In this document: in pieces, positions 18,060 to 27,321 of the stretch | Numbering within the stretch: position 1 is the first letter of the stretch | Layout of the letters: each line of letters starts with the position of its first letter | NCBI GenBank assembly: GCA_021824345.1 | Contig: JAKAKW010000006.1 | Span: forward strand, 74,257 to 114,567 | Direction: 5' to 3' | DNA length: 40,311 nt | Source of the DNA: a bacterium | Lineage (GTDB): Bacteria; Patescibacteriota; Minisyncoccia; Phycocordibacterales; UBA9973 | Notes under the pieces: model-generated | The model's input: only the letters and a program-made list of their open reading frames with translations | Databases searched by the model: none | Told to the model about the DNA's origin: nothing | Translations under genes and position numbers: made by a program

Positions 18060-18868
18060 GCGAACTGATTGAAGCGATAACCAAGACCAGAAAAATTGCC
18101 GAGGAAATCGCGGCTGGGGCGCTAGAGGGCGCGGAAGGAAAATCAGAAGCTGAAATCAGAAACAGGATTTTAGAAGGAATGAAAAACAGGCCGGAAATAT
18201 ATCCGACCGGCTGGTATGATCCGCCACCGGGCGGAGTTGCGGTTATTTTTGATATAAATCCTTATACACAGCTACAGTACGGTTCGTTAAGGAATCAAAA
18301 GTTTTGGCCAAGAAAAGATGTAATCTTCAGCAAGAAAACAGTAAATTTTGTTTACCTTTCTCCGGTAAATAAAGGAACGAGCATGTTGGGTGACATGGGC
18401 TTTACAATGTATTCCGGAGAAGACGCGGAAATAAAAGAACACATCAATAAATGTTTTGAACTCAATCTTGCAATCGCACAGAGTGCGAAAATCGGAATGA
18501 AATTCAAAGATATTGCTTCTCATGCTCTAAAAATTCTTGCAGAAGCGGGCAAGCGCCATAAATCAATTTCCTTGATTAGCGACCCAAATAATTTGAAAGG
18601 AATTAATCTTGGGCATACGATTCCAGGATCATTTGAGGGAAATTTAATTTTAGGAAACACATTTGATGAAATCAAAGAAAATATACGTACAAAACGAATA
18701 TTTCTTGATGAAAAAGCAGATTTTGAAATTCCCAAGACCTGCGCATTTACGCTAGAATCCAGAATCTCAGATATTGAAAAGGATTATCTGCCTTACGCAT
18801 ATTTCCATTTTATAGTAACATTCGACAATGGTATTAAAAATATTTTAATGACAAAATATGAGCGCTGA
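18056..18868 (+). CDS. Peptidase M24 (pita-bread fold)-like protein, probably catalytically degenerate
   Basis: NLAIAQSAKIGMKFKDIASHALKILAEAG, GINLGHTIPGS and TCAFTLESRI resemble M24 motifs; ATGA overlap with purE and overlap with purM. Confidence 0.5.
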   Translation: MSELIEAITKTRKIAEEIAAGALEGAEGKSEAEIRNRILEGMKNRPEIYPTGWYDPPPGGVAVIFDINPYTQLQYGSLRNQKFWPRKDVIFSKKTVNFVYLSPVNKGTSMLGDMGFTMYSGEDAEIKEHINKCFELNLAIAQSAKIGMKFKDIASHALKILAEAGKRHKSISLISDPNNLKGINLGHTIPGSFEGNLILGNTFDEIKENIRTKRIFLDEKADFEIPKTCAFTLESRISDIEKDYLPYAYFHFIVTFDNGIKNILMTKYER

Positions 18869-20015
18869 TTCAGAGAAAAAAATATATTCAAAAGACGGGG
18901 TAGACGTGGAGGAAGAAGCATCCTTCAGCAGTTTCGCCGGAACCATTTGCAAGGCGAGCTATGAGAATTCTCCGTTTGTGGAAGTGCATGACCTCTCCGG
19001 CGGAAACTTCCGCGGTCCCAGGCCGTTTACTTTGAAGAATCTTCCTGAAGGATATTTCGTAGAAATGTCATCAGACAGCATTGGAACAAAGGGAATTGTG
19101 ATTGATGCGGCAAAGACGCATGCCACCGCCGCCTATGACCTATTGGCTATGACCGCAAGCGATATTACCCGTTATGGAGGAATACCGCTTGTATTCGTTA
19201 ATATTTTAGACACATCTTCGGTAGGCACAGAAGGGGATGAAATAAGCAATACATACAAAAGCGCGTTGGCTGGTCTCGGCGATGCCGCAAAAAAGGAAAA
19301 AATTGTATTGCTCAAAGGGGAAACCGCGCAGATGAGCGCCTCTTTGGGGTCGGAAATCGCAGACTCCAAAACAAAATTAAATTGGGGCGGGGTAATGTTC
19401 GGAGCATATCATAAAGATAAAATGATAACCGGAGAAAACTTGACTTCCGGGCAAGTGATAATTGCGCTGAAAGAAAATGGCTTCCGGTGCAACGGGATCA
19501 GTTCTGTACGTACAGCTTTGCGAAAAAAATACGGCGAGAAATGGTGGAGCAATCCCGAAGCTCAAGATGACATCCGCAAAGCCGCGGAACCGTCAGTGCT
19601 TTATGACCTTTTTGTGAATACCATTCATGGCTGGTTCAATAAGGATTTCAAACCGGAAATAAATATTCATGCCATAGTGCACCTGTCCGGTGGAGCGTTT
19701 AAGGAGAAACTGGCAAAGGACATATTGTTTCCAAAGGGTCTGTCAGCCGAGCTGAATGATCTGTGGGAACCGCCGGAAATAATGCGGAAATGCGCGGATT
19801 GGCGCGGTATAGGCGATGATGAATTTTACGAAGTATGGAACGGCGGGCAGGGGATGCTTCTAGTCGTTGAAGAAAATCAAGCGGATCAGTGCTTAAGGCG
19901 AGCGACTGAATTTGGAATACAGGCAAAGGTTGCCGGGAAAACAACCCAAGAAAAAAATCCGCAGGTTATAATTGAATCAAAATTTACCCCTGGTAAAAGA
20001 ATTATTTATAAGTAA
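18858..20015 (+). CDS. purM: Phosphoribosylformylglycinamidine cyclo-ligase (AIR synthetase)
   Basis: SSDSIGTKGIVIDAAKTH, DLLAMTASDITRYGGIPLVFVNIL, LLKGETAQM, HLSGGAFKEKL. Confidence 0.88.
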   Translation: MSADSEKKIYSKDGVDVEEEASFSSFAGTICKASYENSPFVEVHDLSGGNFRGPRPFTLKNLPEGYFVEMSSDSIGTKGIVIDAAKTHATAAYDLLAMTASDITRYGGIPLVFVNILDTSSVGTEGDEISNTYKSALAGLGDAAKKEKIVLLKGETAQMSASLGSEIADSKTKLNWGGVMFGAYHKDKMITGENLTSGQVIIALKENGFRCNGISSVRTALRKKYGEKWWSNPEAQDDIRKAAEPSVLYDLFVNTIHGWFNKDFKPEINIHAIVHLSGGAFKEKLAKDILFPKGLSAELNDLWEPPEIMRKCADWRGIGDDEFYEVWNGGQGMLLVVEENQADQCLRRATEFGIQAKVAGKTTQEKNPQVIIESKFTPGKRIIYK

Positions 20016-20026
20016 CGTATAATATT

Positions 20027-20998
20027 ATGGATCTAAAAACTATCAAAGAGCACATAAATGACGTCATAAAGGAAACCGACTTTCCGGAACTTGGAGAGAA
20101 GCGGGTAGGGAAGGTGCGGGACGTATATACCGCAAGCGACCACGTCACTATGATCGCCACTGACAGGCATTCCTCCTTTGACAGGATAATCGCCCACATC
20201 CCGTTTAAAGGCGAGGTGCTGAACCAGATCAGCCTCTTTTGGTTTGATAATACGAAGGATATTATCCCGAATCACGTTTTGAATTCTCCTGATCCGAATG
20301 TACTGACCGCGAAAAAATGCGAACCCATCCTCATTGAATGCGTGATGCGAGGATACATCACAGGGGTTACCGGAACATCTCTTTGGACGCATTACAATAA
20401 CGGAGAGCGGGACTTCGGCGACTTTACCTTGCCCGACGGCATGAAGAAGAATCAGAAGCTCCCAGAGCCGGTATTTACTCCCACCACCAAATCGGACGAA
20501 CATGACCGGCCTGTAAGCCTGAAGGAAATAATTGAGGAAAAAATGCTGCCGGAAGATTTGGCGCGCAGGCTTGAAAAGACGGCCAAGGCGCTATTTGCCC
20601 GCGGGCAGGAAGTCGCCCTTTCCAGGGGATTGATTTTGGTGGATACAAAATACGAATTCGGCATGGATGAAAACGGCGAACTTACTTTGATTGACGAAAT
20701 CCATACTCCGGATTCTTCCCGATATTGGAAGGCGGGAAGCTATCAGGAAAGATTTGAAAAAGAGGAAGAGCCGGAATATTTTGATAAGGAGTTTCTCCGG
20801 CTGTGGTTCAAGGACAATTGCGATCCGTATAACGATAAAGTATTGCCGAAGGCCCCCGACGACATGGTGGCGGAACTTTCTCGCAGATACATAGAGATAT
20901 ACGAGACGATCACCGGCCAAGAATTCAAGCATGATTTTTCTCTCCCGCCGCTTGAGAGGATTAAAAATAATTTAAAGAAAACGCAAAATGCCGCTTAA
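20027..20998 (+). CDS. purC: SAICAR synthetase
   Basis: GKVRDVYTASDHVTMIATDRHSSFDRI, IECVMRGYITG, LVDTKYEFGMDENGELTLIDEIHTPDSSRYW. Confidence 0.96.
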   Translation: MDLKTIKEHINDVIKETDFPELGEKRVGKVRDVYTASDHVTMIATDRHSSFDRIIAHIPFKGEVLNQISLFWFDNTKDIIPNHVLNSPDPNVLTAKKCEPILIECVMRGYITGVTGTSLWTHYNNGERDFGDFTLPDGMKKNQKLPEPVFTPTTKSDEHDRPVSLKEIIEEKMLPEDLARRLEKTAKALFARGQEVALSRGLILVDTKYEFGMDENGELTLIDEIHTPDSSRYWKAGSYQERFEKEEEPEYFDKEFLRLWFKDNCDPYNDKVLPKAPDDMVAELSRRYIEIYETITGQEFKHDFSLPPLERIKNNLKKTQNAA

Positions 20999-22361
20999 TT
21001 CAATTTCCCCAATAGACGGAAGATACGCAAAAAAGACTGCCCCTCTTTCGCCGATTTTCAGCGAAAAGGGACTGATGAGTTACAGAGTGAAAGTTGAAGC
21101 AGAGTATCTTATCGCCCTTTCCTCAGCAGGGCTTGGACTGCGAAAATTTTCCGAAAAGGAAAAGAAAATGTTGCGTTCTTTGCATGTGCTTTCCCAAAAA
21201 GACGCGCAAATGATTTCCGATATTGAATTGAAAGGTTACAAAAAAATCAAGGCCACCGATCATGACGTAAAAGCGGTTGAATATTTCATCAAGGAAAAGC
21301 TTTCCCGCACATCGCTTGCCAAAGCCACCGAATGGGTGCATTTCGCACTGACCTCGGAAGATACGAACAATCTTGCCTATGGACTTATGCTAAGCGAGGG
21401 CGTTGAAAAAATAATGGCGCCGAAGCTGCAGGAAATCGTCAGCCGGATGAAGTCTATGGAAAAAAAATATAGGAATTTGCCAATGCTCGCCCGAACCCAC
21501 GGCCAGCCCGCCAGTCCGACAACTTTTGGAAAAGAAATGGCGGTATTCGCATATCGGCTTCAGAGGGCACTGGAGCATTTGAAGGGACAAAGAATCCTTG
21601 TAAAGCTTAATGGCGCTACAGGCAATTACAATGCCCATGTCGCCGCATTTCCAAAATTCAATTGGCCTAAATTTTCAAAAAACTTTGTTGCGGGTTTGAA
21701 CAAAAATTTAAAATTCAAGCTTGAGCTTAATCCGCTGACCGCGCAGATAGAGCCGCATGATTCGTACATAGAACTTTTTGACAGATTCAGGCGCATGAAT
21801 ACTATGCTGATTGATTTCAACCAAGATATGTGGCGGTATATCAGCGATGAATGGGTCATTCAAAAGCCCGTCGCCGGCACAGTCGGCTCTTCCACAATGC
21901 CCCACAAAATCAACCCGATTAAGTTTGAAAACAGCGAGGGAAATCTCGGCACAGCGAATGCGCTTTTTGAATTCTTCGCGCGCAAATTGCCGGTCTCCCG
22001 CTTGCAGAGAGATCTTTCTGATTCAACAGTTGAACGAAATATCGGCGTTGCTTTCGCTCACAGTCTTGTCGCCTATGAATATTTACTCGCGGGTCTGGAT
22101 AAGATTGAAGTAAACAGGAAGAAAATTCTGGAAGATTTGGACGCGCATCCCGAGGTAATCGCCGAAGCTATCCAAACAATTCTACGCAGGGAAGGGGAGA
22201 AGTTCCCGTATGAAAAGCTGAAAGAACTGACCAGGGGAAAGAAAGTGAGCTTGGAAGACCTGCGAAAATTTATTGATACCTTGCCAGTCAGCGCCAAGAC
22301 CAAGAATGAGCTAAAGAAAATCACCCCCAGGAACTACATCGGCTTTGCCGGGAAAATTTGA
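20988..22361 (+). CDS. purB: Adenylosuccinate lyase
   Basis: SPIDGRYAKKTAPLSPIFSE, ARTHGQPASPTTFGKE, GTVGSSTMPHKINPIKFENSEGNLG signature. Confidence 0.97.
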   Translation: MPLNSISPIDGRYAKKTAPLSPIFSEKGLMSYRVKVEAEYLIALSSAGLGLRKFSEKEKKMLRSLHVLSQKDAQMISDIELKGYKKIKATDHDVKAVEYFIKEKLSRTSLAKATEWVHFALTSEDTNNLAYGLMLSEGVEKIMAPKLQEIVSRMKSMEKKYRNLPMLARTHGQPASPTTFGKEMAVFAYRLQRALEHLKGQRILVKLNGATGNYNAHVAAFPKFNWPKFSKNFVAGLNKNLKFKLELNPLTAQIEPHDSYIELFDRFRRMNTMLIDFNQDMWRYISDEWVIQKPVAGTVGSSTMPHKINPIKFENSEGNLGTANALFEFFARKLPVSRLQRDLSDSTVERNIGVAFAHSLVAYEYLLAGLDKIEVNRKKILEDLDAHPEVIAEAIQTILRREGEKFPYEKLKELTRGKKVSLEDLRKFIDTLPVSAKTKNELKKITPRNYIGFAGKI

Positions 22362-22429
22362 TAAGTTTCGAACATAGCCCCTTGGTTTGTCCCGCTTCCA
22401 AAAGGCGTAAAAAGGTGTAAAATGGCGGT

Positions 22430-22705
22430 ATGATCTGGCGCATTTTGGCTTTTTTCGTCCTGCTTTTTTCTATGCTTTTCCTGCCTTTTTGGCTGTCCGT
22501 CGTTTTAGCGGCCGCGGCCATGTTTCTCTTTCCGCTCTATCTGGAGGCCGTTTTTATCTTTTTCATATCCGACTTGCTTTACGGAGCGCCCGAAGGAAGA
22601 TATCTGGGGATTACCATGGTTTCCGCCATCCTCGGCCTGGTTCTTCTGGCGGCCATTGAATTTACCAAGAAAAAAATCCGCCTTTACCCGGAAAAATCGC
22701 AATGA
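22430..22705 (+). CDS. Small 3-TM membrane protein preceding PBP2, MreD-like position
   Basis: 91-aa hydrophobic ORF; 4-nt overlap with mrdA; -10-like TAAAAT 6 nt before the ATG. Confidence 0.7.
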   Translation: MIWRILAFFVLLFSMLFLPFWLSVVLAAAAMFLFPLYLEAVFIFFISDLLYGAPEGRYLGITMVSAILGLVLLAAIEFTKKKIRLYPEKSQ

Positions 22706-24396
22706 TAATAGGACTGCCGAAAAAGAACAGATTGAACAAAAAAAACCAGTTCGTAGAACCGGATGAAATTTTTCTTGATTCCGAAAACCTGGAAAACTTC
22801 GACAGACAGCAGTTTGAGGGAAGGATTGAAAAAGCTATTTCAAAAAAAACGGTCATTTTTCTCGGAGTATTCATGGCCGTTGCCTTGGCGGCGTTTTTCG
22901 GACGGCTTGGATATCTGCAGATCATCGAAGGGAAAGCTTATGCAGAGAAAAGCGCGAATAATACTCTGGAGGAGCAGATAATCTTCGCCGACAGAGGAAT
23001 CATTTATGATCGGAACGGCGCGGAAATGGCGTGGAATGAAAAAAACGGCGGAAAAACCATTAGGGCGTATCTTTCTCCGGGGTTTTCACATTTGCTCGGG
23101 TACGTAAGCTATCCGGCCAAGGATGAAAATGGAAAATACTGGCAGACCTCTTTTGAAGGGAGGGCGGGGCTGGAAAAAGAATACAACGACAGGCTGAACG
23201 GGGAAAACGGAGCGAAGATAGTGGAGACGGACGCTCATGGAAATGTTCATTCGGAAAATACGGTGAACACCCCGGTAAACGGGGAGGATTTGAATACGGC
23301 CATTGACTCAAGGATCCAAGAGGAACTGTACAAGATCATTTCCGGACTGTCCGGAAGCAATTCATTTGCCGGAGCCGCGGGCATCATCATGGACGCAAAT
23401 AGCGGGGAAATTCTCGCCTCTGTAAGCTTTCCGGAATACGATTCCGAAATACTTTCCCAGGGAACCGACAGCGCAAAAATTGACGGCTATCTTTCCGACA
23501 GGCGGAATGTTTTCATGGACAGAACCATGGCCGGCCTATACACTCCCGGCTCCATTGTAAAGCCCTTCTTCGCCATCGGCGCCTTGAAAGAGGGGATAAT
23601 AGACCCTCTGAAAAAAATCCTGTCCACAGGATCGATTTCAATACCGAATCCGTATTTCCCCGATCAGCCCACGGTATTTAAGGACTGGCGCGCGCAAGGC
23701 TGGGTGGATATGAGAGAAGCCCTGGCAGTATCCAGCGACGTATACTTCTATGAAGTCGGCGGGGGATACCAAGATCAAAAAGGCCTGGGCATAGACAATC
23801 TGGACAAATACGCAAAGCTTTTCGGGATCGGAAAGTCAACCGGCATAGACATGCCCAACGAAAATACCGGAGTGATTCCGAGCCCGGCGTGGAAAGAGAA
23901 GAATTTTCCCGGAGATCCGTGGAGAATAGGAGACACTTATAACACCGCCATCGGCCAATACGGTTTCCAAGTCACTCCCATGGAAATGATTCGAGCCATC
24001 TCGGCTATTGCAAACTATGGCACTCTTCCCCAGCCGCATTTTCTTCTGAACGACAAGGCAATGGAAGCCAAAGCGGAAAATCTGGGAGAAAATATCAGCA
24101 GAGCCGACTTTGACGTGGTGCGGGAGGGCATGCGGGACGGCGTACTTTTCGGCACTTCCACGAATCTCGACGTGCCTTACGCGGAATTCGCCGCAAAGAC
24201 CGGCACCGCCCAGGTTGGCATAGACAACAGCAAAGTGAACTCGTGGATCATCGGATTTTTCCCCTATCAGAATCCGAAATACGCTTTCACCATCATGATG
24301 GAGGGCGGTCCGGCTTCCGGAGGAGTGAGCGCTTCCTCGGTGGCCAGAAGCATCTTTGACTGGATGTCGGTTAATACGCCCGGATATTTTAAATAA
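22702..24396 (+). CDS. mrdA: Penicillin-binding protein 2 (class B transpeptidase)
   Basis: Single N-terminal TM, RGIIYDRNG, GSIVKPFFAIGAL (SxxK), AVSSDVYFYEVGGG (SxD), AKTGTAQV (KTG). Confidence 0.92.
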   Translation: MIIGLPKKNRLNKKNQFVEPDEIFLDSENLENFDRQQFEGRIEKAISKKTVIFLGVFMAVALAAFFGRLGYLQIIEGKAYAEKSANNTLEEQIIFADRGIIYDRNGAEMAWNEKNGGKTIRAYLSPGFSHLLGYVSYPAKDENGKYWQTSFEGRAGLEKEYNDRLNGENGAKIVETDAHGNVHSENTVNTPVNGEDLNTAIDSRIQEELYKIISGLSGSNSFAGAAGIIMDANSGEILASVSFPEYDSEILSQGTDSAKIDGYLSDRRNVFMDRTMAGLYTPGSIVKPFFAIGALKEGIIDPLKKILSTGSISIPNPYFPDQPTVFKDWRAQGWVDMREALAVSSDVYFYEVGGGYQDQKGLGIDNLDKYAKLFGIGKSTGIDMPNENTGVIPSPAWKEKNFPGDPWRIGDTYNTAIGQYGFQVTPMEMIRAISAIANYGTLPQPHFLLNDKAMEAKAENLGENISRADFDVVREGMRDGVLFGTSTNLDVPYAEFAAKTGTAQVGIDNSKVNSWIIGFFPYQNPKYAFTIMMEGGPASGGVSASSVARSIFDWMSVNTPGYFK

Positions 24397-24410
24397 TAGC
24401 CGGGTTTTTT
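24379..24410 (+). terminator. Possible Rho-independent terminator at the mrdA 3' end
   Basis: CCCGG ... CCGGG followed immediately by TTTTTT. Confidence 0.55.
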
Positions 24411-24413
24411 CCA

Positions 24414-24442
24414 TTGTCTGAAATTAAATTTACTGCTATACT
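24414..24442 (+). promoter_or_regulatory. Putative promoter TTGTCT-N17-TATACT with extended -10 (TGC), 6 nt before the ATG
   Basis: TTGTCT 24414-24419, TATACT 24437-24442, ATG 24449. Confidence 0.6.
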
Positions 24443-24448
24443 GGCGGA

Positions 24449-24697
24449 ATGAGCAAGATAAACGCAATTTTAATTCTGGGCGCGTGGACCGCGATCCTGC
24501 CCTTTCTGGGTTTTCCGTATTTTGTAAAGAATATATTGTTTTCCTTGACCGGAATCGCCGTAATTTGCCTGGCGTGTTTCCTGCGCAAAGAATTCCGCAA
24601 ACAGACCCCAAAACAGAAGGCAAGCGTTGAAAGCTTTTCTGAGAACGGGAACTTTATGGAACGCGAACCGCTGAACAGCGAAAGCGTTTCAAATTAG
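24449..24697 (+). CDS. Small 2-TM membrane protein, unknown
   Basis: 82-aa ORF with a well-formed promoter upstream, just before ctpA. Confidence 0.65.
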   Translation: MSKINAILILGAWTAILPFLGFPYFVKNILFSLTGIAVICLACFLRKEFRKQTPKQKASVESFSENGNFMEREPLNSESVSN

Positions 24698-24699
24698 CC

Positions 24700-25968
24700 A
24701 TGATTGATCTGAAGTTTTCAAAAAAAACCACATACGCGTCATATTCGGCGCTAATCGCGCTGGCTATTTTTATTTTTGGAGTGTATATCGGATCCGCCAA
24801 CCGTCCGGAAATACAAAAAGTCGTGGGAGTGAGCGACAAGCAGAATCCGGCGGATATTCAAACCGACTTTTCGCCTTTCTGGAAAGTATGGAACCTTTTG
24901 GATGAAAAAAATCCCGACGCGCCGAAGGAAAGCAACCAAGACAAAATATACGGAGCCATTTCCGGCCTGGTAAATTCTCTGGGCGATCCTTACACTGAAT
25001 TTTTCACTCCGGACGAAGCGAAAATGTTTGAATCCGATATTGCCGGCAATTTTACCGGCGTGGGCATGGAAGTGGGAGTGAAGAACGGAGCTCTCACGGT
25101 AATCGCGCCCCTTAAGGACACTCCCGCCTACTATGCCGGCATAAAATCGGGCGATATTGTCCTAAAAATTGACGGCAAGGATACCTCGAGCATGAGCGTT
25201 GACGAGGCGATCAAATTGATTCGCGGGCCTAAGGGCACGATCGTTACTCTCTCTATTTTTCGAGAAGGGTTCAAGGAACCGAAAGACATCAGCATTACCC
25301 GCGACGTGATCAACGCTCCGATCCTGGATACTGAACAGCGCCCAGACGGCATTTTTGTCATCCACTTGTACAGTTTTTCCGCAAATTCAGCTTCGCTTTT
25401 CCGAAATGCTTTGCAGAAGTTTTCCAATTCGGGCGCCGATAAGCTCATATTGGACCTGCGCGGAAATCCCGGCGGGTATCTTGAGGCCGCCGTGGACATG
25501 GCCAGCTGGTTCTTGCCCGCGGGAAAGCCGGTGGTGATTGAGGATTACGGCGGCAACCAGAAGGAAACAATTTATCGGGGCCGAGGCTACGACGTGTTCA
25601 ATAATAATTTGAAAATGGCAATATTGATCGACGGAGGTTCGGCTTCCGCTTCTGAAATACTTTCCGGAGCTTTGCGCGATTACGGCAAAGCGGTGCTGGT
25701 GGGGGAGCAGAGCTTCGGCAAGGGTTCGGTGCAGGAAGTGGAACAGGTCACCCCCGACACGATTCTAAAAGTGACAGTGGCCAAGTGGCTGACGCCGAAT
25801 GGAATTTCAATTTCAAAGAAGGGATTGACTCCTGACTTTGCGGTACCCATTACCCAAAACGATGTCCAATCAAGGATTGATCCGCAGATAGAAAAAGCGG
25901 CGGAGATTCTGAACAACTGGCAGAGCGAGGCCGCCGGACTGCTCAGCAAGCCTTCAACAAAGCAATAA
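24700..25968 (+). CDS. ctpA: C-terminal processing peptidase (S41, PDZ-containing)
   Basis: PDZ region GVGMEVGVKNGALTVIAPLKDTPAYYAGIKSGDIVLKIDG; LDLRGNPGGYLEAAVDMASWF; DGGSASASEILSGALRDYGKAVLVGEQSFGKGSVQ. Confidence 0.95.
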   Translation: MIDLKFSKKTTYASYSALIALAIFIFGVYIGSANRPEIQKVVGVSDKQNPADIQTDFSPFWKVWNLLDEKNPDAPKESNQDKIYGAISGLVNSLGDPYTEFFTPDEAKMFESDIAGNFTGVGMEVGVKNGALTVIAPLKDTPAYYAGIKSGDIVLKIDGKDTSSMSVDEAIKLIRGPKGTIVTLSIFREGFKEPKDISITRDVINAPILDTEQRPDGIFVIHLYSFSANSASLFRNALQKFSNSGADKLILDLRGNPGGYLEAAVDMASWFLPAGKPVVIEDYGGNQKETIYRGRGYDVFNNNLKMAILIDGGSASASEILSGALRDYGKAVLVGEQSFGKGSVQEVEQVTPDTILKVTVAKWLTPNGISISKKGLTPDFAVPITQNDVQSRIDPQIEKAAEILNNWQSEAAGLLSKPSTKQ

Positions 25969-25975
25969 TTCATCC

Positions 25976-26419
25976 ATGAAAGTGATTTTTTTACAAGATG
26001 TCCCCAGGGTCGGGAAAAGGCATGATGTGAAGGAAGTGAACGATGGCTACGCGCTGAATTTTCTTTTCCCGAAAAAAATGGCGGAAAAGGCCACTCCTGA
26101 CGCCATCGCCCGGCTGGAACAGCGGAAAAAGGAAATTGAGATTGAGAGGGAAGTGCGCGATGATCTGCTAAAGAAAAATCTTGAGGAAATAAAAAACACC
26201 GCCGTAACCCTGAGGGCAAAGGCGGATGAAAAAGGGCATCTTTTTTCCGGCATTCATAAAAAGGAAATATGCAAAGCGCTTGAGAACGATCACAAGGCCA
26301 TGGTCGGAGAAGAATTCATCATGCTCGACAAACCGATAAAGGAAATCGGAGAATACGAAATTCCCGTAGAGGTAAAAGGCAAGAGATCTTTTTTCAAGCT
26401 GATCGTGGAAAAGGCCTAG
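25976..26419 (+). CDS. rplI: 50S ribosomal protein bL9
   Basis: [40 protein letters not shown] signature. Confidence 0.96.
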   Translation: MKVIFLQDVPRVGKRHDVKEVNDGYALNFLFPKKMAEKATPDAIARLEQRKKEIEIEREVRDDLLKKNLEEIKNTAVTLRAKADEKGHLFSGIHKKEICKALENDHKAMVGEEFIMLDKPIKEIGEYEIPVEVKGKRSFFKLIVEKA

Positions 26420-26688
26420 ACCACGCTGACTGTTTTCTTTACAGAAGATTTTCCATTGAAGGAGGTCTTTCTTTTCGTGCCGAACTTCACAGTGCCGTCT
26501 TTGACTGCGAACAGGGTGTGATCTCGTCCGACTCTTACATTCTCTCCAGCCAAAATCGGGGTGCCGCGCTGGCGCACGATTACCGCCCCCGGCTGCGCTT
26601 TCTGGCCGTCCGCAAGCTTTACGCCGAGGTATTTTGGATTTGAATCTCTTAAGTTTTTGGCTGTCCCGCCGGCTTTTCTATGTGCCAT
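26416..26688 (-). CDS. rpmA: 50S ribosomal protein bL27
   Basis: [61 protein letters not shown]. Confidence 0.97.
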   Translation of the reverse strand: MAHRKAGGTAKNLRDSNPKYLGVKLADGQKAQPGAVIVRQRGTPILAGENVRVGRDHTLFAVKDGTVKFGTKRKTSFNGKSSVKKTVSVV

Positions 26689-26767
26689 TGTTTTTTCTTT
26701 ATGCTGTCTTTATCTCTTAATGTTTTAATCCGCCCGAGCGGATAAGTAGCATAAGTATACATGGAAC

Positions 26768-27178
26768 ATGGGAAAAATCAAGCATTTTTTGACTGAATCG
26801 GAAAACGGAAGAAAAGCCCTTTTAATATCAGGCATATTACTGTTTGGAATAGTCGCATTTCTGTCCGGACGCTTGTCTAAAAGCGATAAATGCCCCGGTA
26901 TTGGCATAGAATACCCGGAATGGCCAAGTACCGGCCCGGAGGAGGGAATAGGCCCTAAAATCGATTATGGCGTTCAAGGCAAGGCCTCAGCCATAAATGC
27001 CGCTGAAGCCTTACAAAACGCTTCCAAAGGGAATTATTTCGCATCCAAAAGAGGCAAGAAATACTATTCAGCGGGCTGTACTGCGGGTAAAAGTATAAAA
27101 CTTGAGAACAGAATATATTTTTATACGGAAAACCAAGCGAAATCAGCGGGATATGAAATGTCCGATTCTTGCAGGTAA
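26768..27178 (+). CDS. Membrane-anchored protein with an Ada-like metal-binding C-terminal domain
   Basis: N-terminal TM helix; C-terminal NYFASKRGKKYYSAGCTAGKSIKLENRIYFYTENQAKSAGYEMSDSC resembles exported Ada-type Cys-containing domains. Confidence 0.6.
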   Translation: MGKIKHFLTESENGRKALLISGILLFGIVAFLSGRLSKSDKCPGIGIEYPEWPSTGPEEGIGPKIDYGVQGKASAINAAEALQNASKGNYFASKRGKKYYSAGCTAGKSIKLENRIYFYTENQAKSAGYEMSDSCR

Positions 27179-27321
27179 TTTTAAAGGGGAGCGGACCTGG
27201 GTTAAACTATACTACGTCGCACAATATATCTTTTGTGTCGTTATTATATATAACAGGCTCAAAATGCGGCTTATTGATCCATCTCCGGATAATACCCCCG
27301 CAATCATTCACATTCAGCGCG

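Noticed and set aside
20018-20026. TATAAT just upstream of purC
   Set aside because: Only 3 nt from the ATG, so it could not serve the annotated start; no convincing -35
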